Origin: Nansenia antarctica
Taxonomy: Eukaryota; Chordata; Actinopteri; Argentiniformes; Microstomatidae
Assembly: GCA_963989245.1 (NCBI GenBank)
Contig: OZ022339.1
Coordinates: 23,698,262-23,762,261 of the forward strand
Length of the DNA: 64,000 nucleotides
Direction of reading: 5' to 3'
Shown here in pieces: positions 1 to 8,716 of the stretch (position 1 is the first letter of the stretch; the number at the start of each line of letters is the position of its first letter). The notes below the pieces were generated by a model. That model was given only the letters and a program-made list of their open reading frames with translations, made no database searches and was not told the DNA's origin. The position numbers and the translations under genes were made by a program.

Positions 1-814
1 ATACCACTCGTACAGAACAGGTAAGATTAAAGATAGACCTACTAGGCTCCTGCTATGACAGTTTGAAAGCTCATGACACACTTTTTAAAATATTGGAATC
101 ATTGGATTCTTTACTAATTATATTTAATAGAATAGTTATTAGTCCGAATGTGCTTAATGCTAATTCCAACGGTTCTGAGTCCAATAGAAATGATGATTTG
201 TATGTTGTAGTGTCATGACTCATGATTTGACAAGAGACTTGGTTTCACCCTGTGGCCCCATCATGTCCACTTCAGGTCGTTAGATGGGATGAGAAGCTGT
301 CACCCACAACTGAATCAAACTGAATCTAGCAATGTTCTCACCTGGCCTTCTACCTGTAGACCTCGTTCAGCTAGAGACTAAACAGCTCTGTGTACTTGAT
401 CCTGCAATGTTTGGAAGAGGAGATTTAGGAAAAAAATTAAAGAGAAAAAAATGTGGTTATGGATGAAGGGATTGGAGTGGATTATGACATAGGAATCGTG
501 TTTTAATCAGACTAACCCTGGGAGAGTAGGCTAGGTTATGGGAGGATTTGTTAACGTAATGCCGTTGAAGGAAATTGTGTAAATGTGAAATGCACATTAA
601 TAGGCAACCAGAGGCCACCATTGAAACCAGAGCCCTCGATGTTAAATCAACAGTTTATTCATAGTTCCATCCCTGTACTAGTTGTTCAGCATGTTATATT
701 GAAGGATATCGTTGTAGCTTGTAAAATCTATTGCTGTTTTGAATCTATTGCTGTTCTGAAGCTACATTTAGCAGAGCCATGACTGGACGCTTATTCGGTT
801 TCAAATTGAAATCA
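1..814. other. No recognisable feature
   Basis: AT-rich non-coding DNA. I see no coding exon, RNA gene or repeat family here that recurs elsewhere in the window. Confidence 0.5.
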
Positions 815-1932
815 TGCAGCATTCATACAGCATTCATACAGCATTCATACAGCATTCATACAGAATTCATACATCATTCATACAGCATTCATACAGCTGC
901 ATAGATCATTCATACAGCATTCATACAGCTGCATAGATCATTCATACAGCATTCATACAGCATTCATACAGCTGCATAGATCATTCATACAGCATTCATA
1001 CAGCATTCATACAGCTGCAATGCTGCATAGAGCATTCATACAGCATTCATACAGCTGCATAGAGCATTCATACAGCATTCATACAGCATTCATACAGCAT
1101 TCGTACAGCATTCATACAGCATTCATACAGCTGCATAGAGCATTCATACAGCATTCATACAGTATTCATACAGTATTCATACATTCATACAGCATTCATA
1201 CAGCATTCATACATTCATACAGCATTCATACAGCTGCATAGAGCATTTATTCAGCCTTCATACAGCTGCATAGAGCATTCATACAGTATTAGTATTCATA
1301 CAGCATTCAGTATTCATACATTCATACAGCATTCATACATTATTCATACAGCATTCATACATTCATACAGTATTCATACATTCATTCAGCATTCATACAG
1401 TATTCATACAGCATTCATACATTCATACAGCATTCATACATTCATACAGCTGCATAGAGCATTCATACAGTATTCATACAGCATTCATACAGCGTTCATA
1501 CATTCATACAGCTGCATAGAGCATTCATACAGCATTCATACAGCATTCATACAGCTGCATAGAGCATTCATACAGCATTCATACATTCATACAGCATTCA
1601 TACAGCATTCATACATTCATACAGCTGCATAGAGCATTCATACAGCATTCATACATTCATACAGCATTCATACAGCTGCATAGAGCATTCATACAGTATT
1701 CATACAGCATTCATACAGCTGCATAGAGCATTCATACAGCATTCATACAGCTGCATAGAGCATTCATACAGCATTCATACAGCATTCATACAGCTGCATA
1801 GAGCATTCATACAGCTGCATAGAGCATTCATACAGCATTCATACATTCAGCATTCATACAGCATTCATACAGCATTCATACATTCAGCATTCATACAGCA
1901 TTCATACAGCATTCATACATTCAGCATTCATA
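815..1932. repeat. 11-bp minisatellite (CATTCATACAG)n with a second interspersed unit
   Basis: About 1.1 kb is built from the 11-mer CATTCATACAG. A 10-bp unit CTGCATAGAG (early copies CTGCATAGAT) is inserted after every one to several 11-mers, and shortened CATTCATA units also occur, giving an irregular higher-order pattern. The array ends at 1932, just before the repeat copy that hosts the chromovirus. Open frames across it are an artefact of the repeat. Confidence 0.95.
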
Positions 1933-2030
1933 TTGTTGTTTTTTTAAACACCTTTTAGACTGGTCCTGGTTGATCTCTTTCTTAGACACTTTTCCATATG
2001 TCTGACCAGACGTCACAGCCTTAGCTTATC
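1933..2030 (+). repeat. Dispersed repeat G, left part (split by chromovirus)
   Basis: The segment around 1978-2022 (TTTCCATATG, GACCAGA, GTCA, AGCCTT) matches the reverse complement of 42118-42160. The sequence at 8196-8290, on the other side of the chromovirus, matches the reverse complement of 42030-42117. The two flanks are therefore halves of one repeat copy into which the retroelement inserted. The class of the repeat is unknown. The left limit is approximate because the minisatellite abuts it. Confidence 0.65.
2026..2030. repeat. 5-bp target-site duplication, left (TTATC)
   Basis: TTATC sits directly before the left LTR and is repeated at 8132-8136 directly after the right LTR. A 5-bp duplication is typical of Ty3/gypsy integrases. 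Confidence 0.95.
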
Positions 2031-2825
2031 TGTTATGGTAGCACTAGCAAAAGAGTCAAGTGTGGCAGAACCCCAGAACAGACGGACACAAGAGGCAAAC
2101 TAACAATAAAAGGATTTATTAAAATGATGGACAAAAGAATAAACCTACTCTAACGGGGCCTAAGTGGGGGGAATGTGTGGATGCCAGAGAACTGGATAAT
2201 GTAAATGAGGTGTGAGAGGGACTGTACTCTATGTGTCTGGGTGTGAGTGTCTAGTGTGCAAAACTAGTGTGGTGTAGATATGTAGATGAGTGAAGTGTTG
2301 AAATATGTACGTGTACTAACCAGTCCAGAGCAGAGAGGGGGAATAGTCGGCAGGCAGGCAGACGGGGGGGTTAGGCAGGAGGAGTAGGCGGCAGGCAGGC
2401 AGGGGGTTAGGCAGGAGGAGTAGGCGGCAGGCAGGCAGGGGCATAGGCAGGAGGGGTGGTCGTTAGGCAGGCAGGGACATAGGCAGGAGACGTAGTCGAT
2501 AGGCAGGCAGGGGGTCTAGGCAGGGGGAGGCAGGTTCCTTTGGGGAGCGAGGATCAACAAAGAAAACAACTAAGGTTAGCAAAATAACAAACAAACAAAA
2601 CTCTGAAGTGAAACTACTTGAACGAGAATAGACAACAGGGAGAGCCAAACAACTAACCACATGGGTCAAAATAATCAAGCGTCGGAGGAAGGTTTCTGGG
2701 GCTTCTTATAGGGCTGCCTCCTCCTGAGTTGATAGCTGGACCCAGCTGTCTCCACTTGAGCCTGATGAGGCTCAACGAGCGCCAACGAGGCAGGAGGGGG
2801 CGGAGCCGATGAGGGATTCACAACA
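2031..2825 (-). repeat. 3' LTR of chromovirus
   Basis: It is a 795-bp direct copy of 7337-8131 with one visible mismatch (T at 2036, A at 7342). In the sense direction U3 runs 2825-2681 (145 nt), R starts about 2680, and a long R/U5 runs to 2031. U3 is entirely pol coding sequence. GGCAGGCAGG-rich tandem repeats lie at about 2345-2530 inside R. Confidence 0.95.
2115..2120 (-). terminator. Polyadenylation signal in 3' LTR
   Basis: TTTATT on the + strand reads AATAAA in the element's sense direction. It is followed by a TG-rich stretch (2110-2070), as expected for a cleavage site about 15-20 nt downstream. It is the only AATAAA I found in this part of the LTR, and it would make R unusually long (about 570-580 nt). 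Confidence 0.6.
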
Positions 2826-5800
2826 GTACCCCCCCCCTTAGGGGAGGCACCTGACGACCGTCCTGGAGCGTCCGGGTGGGCCTGATAGAAATCCTCCAGG
2901 AGTGTGGGGTCGGCGAGGTAGGACGGGGGCACCCAGCTCCGGTCTTCGGGGCCGTAACCCACCCAGTCCACCAGATACTGGAACCCCCGTCCCCTACGGC
3001 GGACAGCCAGTAGGCGGTCAACCGTCCACACCTGGTCGCCATCCTTCAGGACCCGGGGAGGTGGGGGGGCTGGAACGGGGGGGGACAGGGGGCTAGTGGA
3101 AACAGGCTTGAGGAGGGACACGTGAAATACTGGGTGGACCTTGAGAGCAGGGGGAAGGTTTAATCGAACCGCTGCAGGGTTAATAATCCGGTCAATAGTG
3201 TAGGGCCCAACATAACGGGGATTTAGCTTACGGGAGGAGGTCTGGGCGGTCTGGAGGGGCAGGTCCCGGGCCAACAGCCAGACCTTCTGGCCGGGACGAT
3301 AGGCCGGGGCTGGCACCCTCCGCCGGTCGGCACAGCGACGGGACCGCTCAGTGGCCCGCAGCAGAGCGGTCCGGGTGGTCCTCCAGATGCGCCGACACCG
3401 GCGGAGGTGGACCCTGGTGGACGGGACTGCCACCTCCAGCTCCTGTTGGGGAAAGAGAGGAGGTTGATAGCCCAAGGAGCATTCAAAAGGGGACATACCC
3501 GTGGCGGAGCTCTCCATGGTGTTGATGGCATACTCCACCCATGGTAGGTACTTGGCCCAGGAGGCGGGGTTGCTGGTGGTGACACAACGCAGGGCTGCCT
3601 CCAGGGCCTGGTTGGTCCGCTCGGCCTGTCCGTTGGACTGCGGATGGTATCCAGAGGTGAGGCTGACCGAGGCCCCAATTCCCTTACAGAAGGCCTGCCA
3701 CACCTTGGAGATGAACTGGGGGCCCCGGTCGGACACAATGTTGTGGGGAATGCCGTGAAGCCTCACCACATGGAGCGTGAGGAGGTCAGCAGTCTCGGCC
3801 GCGGAGGGGAGCTTGGGAAGGGCGACAAAGTGGACAGCCTTAGAAAACCTGTCCACAATGGTTAGGATGGTGTCCTTACCCTTGGATAAGGGGAGCCCCG
3901 TAACGAAGTCTAAAGCGATGTGGGACCAAGGACGACCGGGGATAGGGAGGGGACATAGGAGGCCCGAAGGAGGACGATGGGAGGCCTTACTCCGGGAGCA
4001 GATGGTGCAGGCACCCACAAACTCCTTAACGTCCCCCCGGAGTGTGGGCCACCAAAAACGTCGGCTGATAAACTCCGCTGTCCGGTGGGAGCCAGGGTGG
4101 CAGGCAAAGTGACTAGAGTGCCCCCACTCTAGCACTTGCGGCCGGACAGTGGAGGGAACAAAAAGTCTGTGCCGGGGTCCGGTACCTGGGTCCGGCTCGG
4201 CACGCTGGGCCTGTCTGACCACCGACTCGATGGCCCAGGTGACGACACCTACCACCCGGGTAGGGGGGAGGATGGTGTCTTGGGTCACCGGCATATCCGG
4301 GGACTCCCCCGGGAACAGCCGGGAGAGGGCGTCCGCCCTGACGTTCTTTGACCCCGGGCGGTAGGTGAGGGTGAAGTCGAATCGGCTGAAGAACAGGGCC
4401 CAGCGTGCCTGTCTAGGGTTAAGCCTTTTTGCCGTCCTCATATAGGTCAAGTTCTTGTGGTCAGACCACACAAGGAACGGCAGCTTAGCCCCCTCCAGCC
4501 AGTGCCTCCACTCTCCGAGGGCAGCGTGGATGGCCAGCAACTCCTTGTTGCCCACATCGTAGTTCCTCTCGGCAGGGTCAAACCGGCGAGAGTAGTAGGC
4601 ACACGGGTGGACCTTCTGGTCCTCCTCCGACCGCTGGGTGAGAACGGCCCCGACGCCCGTGTCTGAAGCGTCTACCTCCACGATGAACTGCCTGGCTGGA
4701 TCCGGGTGGGCCAACACCGGCGCGGTCGTAAAGAGGCCCTTCAGGGTGGAGAAGGCCGCCTCAGCCTCAGGGGTCCAAGAGAACGGGCGAACAGTGGAGG
4801 TACAAGCAGTGAGAGGGGCCGCCACCTGGCTAAACCCCTTGATGAACCGCCGGGTAAACCCGGCGAACCCGAGGAAGCGCCGGAGTTGTGTTCGGTCGGT
4901 GGGTCGTGGCCACTCTGCCACCGCCTTAATCTTAGCCGGGTCGGCGCGCATTTGCCCTTCTTCCACGACGTTACCCAGGTACGTCACAGAGGAGGAGTGG
5001 AAGACGCATTTCTCCGCCTTGACGAAGAGACGATTCTCCAGGAGCCGTTGTAGGACCAGGCGCACGTGTTGGTGGTGTTCCTCCATGGTCGGGGAAAAGA
5101 TCAGGATATCATCCAGGTAAACAACCACGAAAACATTTATCATGTCCCTCAGCACGTCATTGACCAGCTCCTGGAAGACTCCGGGGGCATTGGACAGGCC
5201 AAAGGGCATGACCAGGTACTCGAAGTGACCGAGGTGGGTGTTGAACCCGGTCTTCCACTCGTCCCCCTCCTTGACCCTAACCAGATGGTAGGCGTTGCGG
5301 AGGTCAAGTTTAGTGAACACCCGGGCGTGAGTGAGTGGCTCGAAAGTGGAACTCATAAGGGGGAGTGGGTATTTATTCTTAACAGTGATGGTGTTTAAAC
5401 TACGAAAATCTATACAGGGCCTCAGGCCACCATCCTTCTTCGCCACAAAGAAGAAGCCCGCCGCGAGGGGGGAAGACGATGGTCGAATTACACCCGAGGC
5501 TAGGGACTCGGCTATATAATTGCGCATTGCCTCCTTCTCCGCGACCGAGAGGTTGTAGAGACGACCCTTGGGAAGGGCTGCCCCGGGAAGGAGGTTGATG
5601 GGACAATCATACGGCCGGTGAGGAGGAAGTGAAAGGGCGCGGTCCTTACTAAACACCATGGCCAGGTCAAGATACGTAGAGGGGACACCAGTGAGGTCCG
5701 GGGGAGAGACTAAGGGCCTGGGACCGCTGGACGGAGAGAGGGCGGAGCGTAGGCAGTTGGCATGACAGGGGATGCTCCAGCCCAAAATCCGTCCAGTGGT

Positions 5801-6253
5801 CCAGGAGATGTGGGGATCGTGTCTCTCCAACCACGGCCTACCTAATACTAGGGGTGCAGTGGGGGCGTGGAGGACAAGAAAACGTGCCGTCTCGACGTGA
5901 TTACCGGACATGGTGAGGGTGAGGGATTCAGTGCTATGCGTGATCCTACCTAAGGGCCTCCCATCGATGGCTTGGGGGAACAAGGCATGGTCGAGGGGAA
6001 TGAGCGGGATGCCGGCCTGACGAGCGAGGGTGATGTCCATCAAGCACTCGTCGGCCCCGGAGTCAATGAGGGCGCCGGCAGAAATGGACTCCTCACCCCA
6101 GGAGAGGGTGGCTGGGAACAGCCGGTTGTGGTTCTTGATGGGTTGGGGGATCGAGGCACGGCTCACCAAAAACCCCTCCTTTAGCGAGCCGGGTCTTTTG
6201 GCCGCGCCGGGCAGGTTCGGAGGACGTGTCCGGGTCTTCCGCAATACAGGCAC
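2675..6253 (-). CDS. pol: Chromovirus Pol polyprotein (PR-RT-RNaseH-IN-chromodomain)
   Basis: Open frame of 1,192 codons, the upper end (6253) being a GTG rather than ATG. It lies in the -1 frame relative to gag and overlaps it by 73 nt, so Pol is most likely made as a Gag-Pol fusion by -1 frameshifting; CCAAAAGA (6201-6194) near the gag end is a plausible slip site. Domains: aspartic protease with DSGA at residues 64-67; reverse transcriptase with YLDD at 379-382; RNase H with acidic residues D528, E571, D598 and D641; integrase HHCC finger (H712, H719, C749, C752); DDE core D782, D842, E878 (DD35E spacing); GPY/F-type module near 1008-1050; chromodomain about 1076-1126 (WTVDRLL, YLVDWVGY, SWVP). 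The chromodomain would bind modified histone tails and guide integration. The last ~49 residues are encoded inside the 3' LTR; the TGA stop (2677-2675) lies 4-6 nt into the predicted R region. No inactivating change is seen. Confidence 0.95.
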   Translation of the reverse strand: MPVLRKTRTRPPNLPGAAKRPGSLKEGFLVSRASIPQPIKNHNRLFPATLSWGEESISAGALIDSGADECLMDITLARQAGIPLIPLDHALFPQAIDGRPLGRITHSTESLTLTMSGNHVETARFLVLHAPTAPLVLGRPWLERHDPHISWTTGRILGWSIPCHANCLRSALSPSSGPRPLVSPPDLTGVPSTYLDLAMVFSKDRALSLPPHRPYDCPINLLPGAALPKGRLYNLSVAEKEAMRNYIAESLASGVIRPSSSPLAAGFFFVAKKDGGLRPCIDFRSLNTITVKNKYPLPLMSSTFEPLTHARVFTKLDLRNAYHLVRVKEGDEWKTGFNTHLGHFEYLVMPFGLSNAPGVFQELVNDVLRDMINVFVVVYLDDILIFSPTMEEHHQHVRLVLQRLLENRLFVKAEKCVFHSSSVTYLGNVVEEGQMRADPAKIKAVAEWPRPTDRTQLRRFLGFAGFTRRFIKGFSQVAAPLTACTSTVRPFSWTPEAEAAFSTLKGLFTTAPVLAHPDPARQFIVEVDASDTGVGAVLTQRSEEDQKVHPCAYYSRRFDPAERNYDVGNKELLAIHAALGEWRHWLEGAKLPFLVWSDHKNLTYMRTAKRLNPRQARWALFFSRFDFTLTYRPGSKNVRADALSRLFPGESPDMPVTQDTILPPTRVVGVVTWAIESVVRQAQRAEPDPGTGPRHRLFVPSTVRPQVLEWGHSSHFACHPGSHRTAEFISRRFWWPTLRGDVKEFVGACTICSRSKASHRPPSGLLCPLPIPGRPWSHIALDFVTGLPLSKGKDTILTIVDRFSKAVHFVALPKLPSAAETADLLTLHVVRLHGIPHNIVSDRGPQFISKVWQAFCKGIGASVSLTSGYHPQSNGQAERTNQALEAALRCVTTSNPASWAKYLPWVEYAINTMESSATGMSPFECSLGYQPPLFPQQELEVAVPSTRVHLRRCRRIWRTTRTALLRATERSRRCADRRRVPAPAYRPGQKVWLLARDLPLQTAQTSSRKLNPRYVGPYTIDRIINPAAVRLNLPPALKVHPVFHVSLLKPVSTSPLSPPVPAPPPPRVLKDGDQVWTVDRLLAVRRRGRGFQYLVDWVGYGPEDRSWVPPSYLADPTLLEDFYQAHPDAPGRSSGASPKGGGTVVNPSSAPPPPASLALVEPHQAQVETAGSSYQLRRRQPYKKPQKPSSDA
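2829..2839 (-). promoter_or_regulatory. Polypurine tract
   Basis: In the sense direction AAGGGGGGGGG is followed by TAC and then the TGTTG start of the 3' LTR. A purine run just upstream of the 3' LTR is the expected primer for plus-strand DNA synthesis. It falls inside the pol frame as a glycine-coding stretch. Confidence 0.8.
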
Positions 6254-7320
6254 AGCCCGCCCCGCATTCTCTGCTCTCTCTCTTCCTGAGAGAGGCGGGA
6301 CCGGCCGACCTGCATGGGCTCCTCCGCTGACTCAGAGGTGGACGGGGCTGGGGAGAGCATGGGAACCCGAGGGGGCAGGGCCGAGTGGGCGGCCGCAAAA
6401 CGGGGGAGAGAGGACGTGCGGCTGGGGACCGAGTGAGGGGGCCCCACGGCGCGTTGGCTGCGCTCCTGGCGGCGCTCCCGCAGGCGCTCATCCATTTGTA
6501 GGGACAAGGTGACCAGTTCTTGAAGGGAGCCTGGGCGGTCCCGGACGATAAGGTCCTTCACCGCCTCACTCAGACCCCGCCGGTAGGCGCAAAGGAGCGC
6601 TATGTCTCCCCACCCGCTGTCGGCAGCGAGGATCCGGAACTCTAGGGTGTAGTCCGCGACGGTCCTGGAGCCTTGCCGGAGTTCCAGCATCCTGGAGGCG
6701 GCGTCCGCGCCGTCAGAGGGGTGGTCAAACAAAAAGGAAAACTCCCGGCGGAACGCCTCGTAGTCCTGGGCAAGATGTGGGTCTCTGCCCACCACGGCTA
6801 TGGCCCAGTCTAGAGCCTTGTCCACCAGGAGGGACATAACGAAGGCTACTTTAGCCTCTTCTGACCCATACTTGGACGGTTGGAAAGCAAAAAAAAGTTC
6901 ACACTGGGTCAGGAACCCTCTGCCCAGATCAAAGTTCCCTCCAAAGGGTCGAGGGGTAACCAGGTTGGGCTCGGGTTGGGCGGGAGCTCGCCCTGGGGGG
7001 GCTGGAACCCCCGGTGAATCAGCAGGGGGAGCAGGGACTGCAGCTCCTCCAGGGAGCGTGTTCAGCCTCAGCTGGATGGAAGCCACCGCAGAGGCAAGAG
7101 TGCCCATCTGGACAGCAAGGGAGGCGAGAGCAGCTGAGGCGGAGGTGGACGACTTCTGGAGCTCAGCGATGTTACCCTGAACGGAGGGGAAAGCCTTACT
7201 CAACTCCGCCTGGAGGGACGCGAGCTCGGCCGCGTGGGCGGAAACAAGCTCGTCAACTGAATGGGATACTGGGTTGGGCTTAACTGCGGGCGTCTGCCCC
7301 GAGGTGCTGCCTTGACTCAT
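6181..7320 (-). CDS. gag: Chromovirus Gag (capsid/nucleocapsid)
   Basis: 379 codons from an ATG (7320-7318) to TAA (6183-6181), the first ATG after the primer-binding site. The N-terminal ~80 residues look helical and coiled-coil-like (DELVSAHAAELASLQAEL). A proline-rich linker (about 95-120) follows. Residues about 125-270 resemble the Ty3/sushi capsid domain shared with PEG10/RTL proteins (FDLGRGFLTQCELFF near the start, YTLEFRILA later). An arginine- and serine-rich linker leads to one CCHC knuckle, CLYCGRPGHVLRTC, at residues 357-370. Gag would package the RNA and form the particle. Its frame ends 73 nt into the open pol frame. Confidence 0.93.
   Translation of the reverse strand: MSQGSTSGQTPAVKPNPVSHSVDELVSAHAAELASLQAELSKAFPSVQGNIAELQKSSTSASAALASLAVQMGTLASAVASIQLRLNTLPGGAAVPAPPADSPGVPAPPGRAPAQPEPNLVTPRPFGGNFDLGRGFLTQCELFFAFQPSKYGSEEAKVAFVMSLLVDKALDWAIAVVGRDPHLAQDYEAFRREFSFLFDHPSDGADAASRMLELRQGSRTVADYTLEFRILAADSGWGDIALLCAYRRGLSEAVKDLIVRDRPGSLQELVTLSLQMDERLRERRQERSQRAVGPPHSVPSRTSSLPRFAAAHSALPPRVPMLSPAPSTSESAEEPMQVGRSRLSQEEREQRMRGGLCLYCGRPGHVLRTCPARPKDPAR
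6194..6201 (-). promoter_or_regulatory. Candidate -1 ribosomal frameshift site
   Basis: In the sense direction, CCAAAAGA spans the gag codons CCA AAA, and the AAA-decoding tRNA can re-pair with AAA after slipping one base back. It lies 11-18 nt upstream of the gag stop, inside the gag/pol overlap. This is inference: it is not a canonical X-XXY-YYZ heptamer, and I did not identify a downstream pseudoknot. Confidence 0.35.
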
Positions 7321-7324
7321 GATG

Positions 7325-7335
7325 GCTTGATTATT
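7325..7335 (-). promoter_or_regulatory. Self-primer binding site
   Basis: One base inside the 5' LTR the sense strand reads AATAATCAAGC. This is perfectly complementary (11 of 11) to GCTTGATTATT at 7986-7976, the predicted first 11 nt of the transcript. The region lacks the TGG that a tRNA 3'-CCA primer would require. This is the Tf1/sushi arrangement in which the folded RNA 5' end primes reverse transcription. Confidence 0.85.
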
Positions 7336-7975
7336 CTGTTAAGGTAGCACTAGCAAAAGAGTCAAGTGTGGCAGAACCCCAGAACAGACGGACACAAGAG
7401 GCAAACTAACAATAAAAGGATTTATTAAAATGATGGACAAAAGAATAAACCTACTCTAACGGGGCCTAAGTGGGGGGAATGTGTGGATGCCAGAGAACTG
7501 GATAATGTAAATGAGGTGTGAGAGGGACTGTACTCTATGTGTCTGGGTGTGAGTGTCTAGTGTGCAAAACTAGTGTGGTGTAGATATGTAGATGAGTGAA
7601 GTGTTGAAATATGTACGTGTACTAACCAGTCCAGAGCAGAGAGGGGGAATAGTCGGCAGGCAGGCAGACGGGGGGGTTAGGCAGGAGGAGTAGGCGGCAG
7701 GCAGGCAGGGGGTTAGGCAGGAGGAGTAGGCGGCAGGCAGGCAGGGGCATAGGCAGGAGGGGTGGTCGTTAGGCAGGCAGGGACATAGGCAGGAGACGTA
7801 GTCGATAGGCAGGCAGGGGGTCTAGGCAGGGGGAGGCAGGTTCCTTTGGGGAGCGAGGATCAACAAAGAAAACAACTAAGGTTAGCAAAATAACAAACAA
7901 ACAAAACTCTGAAGTGAAACTACTTGAACGAGAATAGACAACAGGGAGAGCCAAACAACTAACCACATGGGTCAA

Positions 7976-7986
7976 AATAATCAAGC
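7976..7986 (-). promoter_or_regulatory. Predicted RNA 5' end / self-primer
   Basis: GCTTGATTATT in the sense direction starts 30 nt after the first T of the TATA box and is complementary to the site at 7335-7325. Pairing stops at exactly 11 bp, because neither flanking base pair is Watson-Crick. The same 11-mer in the 3' LTR (2680-2670) contains the pol stop codon. Confidence 0.8.
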
Positions 7987-8011
7987 GTCGGAGGAAGGTT
8001 TCTGGGGCTTC

Positions 8012-8016
8012 TTATA
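8012..8016 (-). promoter_or_regulatory. TATA box of chromovirus U3
   Basis: CCCTATAAG in the sense direction (8019-8011). The spacing of 30 nt to the predicted transcript start is canonical for RNA polymerase II. The equivalent bases in the 3' LTR encode P-Y-K near the Pol C-terminus. Confidence 0.75.
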
Positions 8017-8131
8017 GGGCTGCCTCCTCCTGAGTTGATAGCTGGACCCAGCTGTCTCCACTTGAGCCTGATGAGGCTCAACGAGCGCCAACGAGGCAGG
8101 AGGGGGCGGAGCCGATGAGGGATTCACAACA

Positions 8132-8136
8132 TTATC
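8132..8136. repeat. 5-bp target-site duplication, right (TTATC)
   Basis: It is identical to 2026-2030 and directly follows the 5' LTR. Confidence 0.95.
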
Positions 8137-8295
8137 CTTGTTCTAATGATGGAAGATGCTTGGGTAATGTATTTCTGACTTAATTTCCCCAAAATATAGA
8201 CTACTTGTAGCTTTCATTTGGCACCCAATTTGATATAATGCTCTGATGAATTTCCCCATTTTGATCCTCATGGGTCTTTTTACACGGAACTGCCT
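8137..8295 (+). repeat. Dispersed repeat G, right part
   Basis: 8196-8290 (GCTTTCATTTGGCACCC, TTTTGATCCTCATGGGTC) matches the reverse complement of 42030-42117 at roughly 80-85% by eye. It is continuous with 1933-2030 once the chromovirus is removed. This copy has about 65 bp (8137-8200) that are absent from the other. Confidence 0.65.
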
Positions 8296-8350
8296 CCACC
8301 CAGCTACAGTACCTCCACCCAGCTACAGTACCTCCATCCAGCTACAGTAC
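8293..8350. repeat. 19-bp tandem repeat, three copies
   Basis: CCTCCACCCAGCTACAGTA is repeated three times; the third copy has one change. Confidence 0.9.
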
Positions 8351-8504
8351 CTGTGTGTGTTTTGGAAAGAGAAGGAAGAAAAACATTTTTTTTGTCCAAC
8401 AGTAACAATTCCACTCTGGGCTGAGGTGTTCTCCTTCTGGCCATGTCCACTTGTGTACTCTGCTGACAGGGCTGGTAAGAGCAGCTTGGTGGTGGTGGAA
8501 AGGA

Positions 8505-8670
8505 GTGTGTGTGTGTGTGTGTCTGTGTGTCTGTGTCTGTGTCTGTGTGTCTGTGCCTGTGTATGTGTGTCTGTGTCTGTGTGTCTGTGTCTGTGTGTGT
8601 GTGTGTGTGTCTGTGTGTCTGTGTCTGTGTGTCTGTGTGTCTGTGTCTGTGTGTCTGTGTCTGTGTGTCT

Positions 8671-8707
<37 letters not shown>

Positions 8708-8716
8708 TGTGTGTGG
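8505..8716. repeat. (TG)n / TGTCTG compound microsatellite
   Basis: About 210 bp of TGTG and TGTCTG units. Cys-Val and Thr-His reading frames on either strand are artefacts. Confidence 0.97.

Larger units (their letters stand above)
2031..8131 (-). mobile_element. Intact sushi-type Ty3/gypsy chromovirus
   Basis: A complete 6,101-bp LTR retrotransposon read right to left. Order in the sense direction: 5' LTR (8131-7337), self-primer binding site (7335-7325), gag (7320-6181), pol (to 2675), polypurine tract (2839-2829), 3' LTR (2825-2031). Both LTRs are 795 bp and start TG and end CA. By eye they differ at one base, in the last six bases of the sense-strand LTR (2036 versus 7342). Neither reading frame has a stop or frameshift apart from the expected gag-pol -1 shift. 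The C-terminal chromodomain and DD35E integrase place it in the chromoviruses. The self-priming signature and the single CCHC knuckle in gag fit the fish sushi lineage, which is related to the capsid genes domesticated in mammals as PEG10/RTL1. Insertion is recent; I cannot tell from sequence whether it is active. Confidence 0.95.
7337..8131 (-). repeat. 5' LTR of chromovirus
   Basis: It is a 795-bp LTR that holds the promoter for the element: a TATA box at 8016-8012 and a predicted start at 7986. The leader from 7986 to the gag ATG at 7320 is about 666 nt, nearly all LTR R/U5 sequence. It is followed directly by TTATC, the target duplication. Confidence 0.95.

Noticed and set aside
2463..2678. 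Short frame in the LTR (also at 7769-7984)
   Set aside because: It starts at a TTG within R, not an ATG, and has no known domain; it is LTR leader sequence.
3223..6512. Many medium-length frames on both strands across the retroelement
   Set aside because: They are shadows of gag and pol in GC-rich coding DNA.
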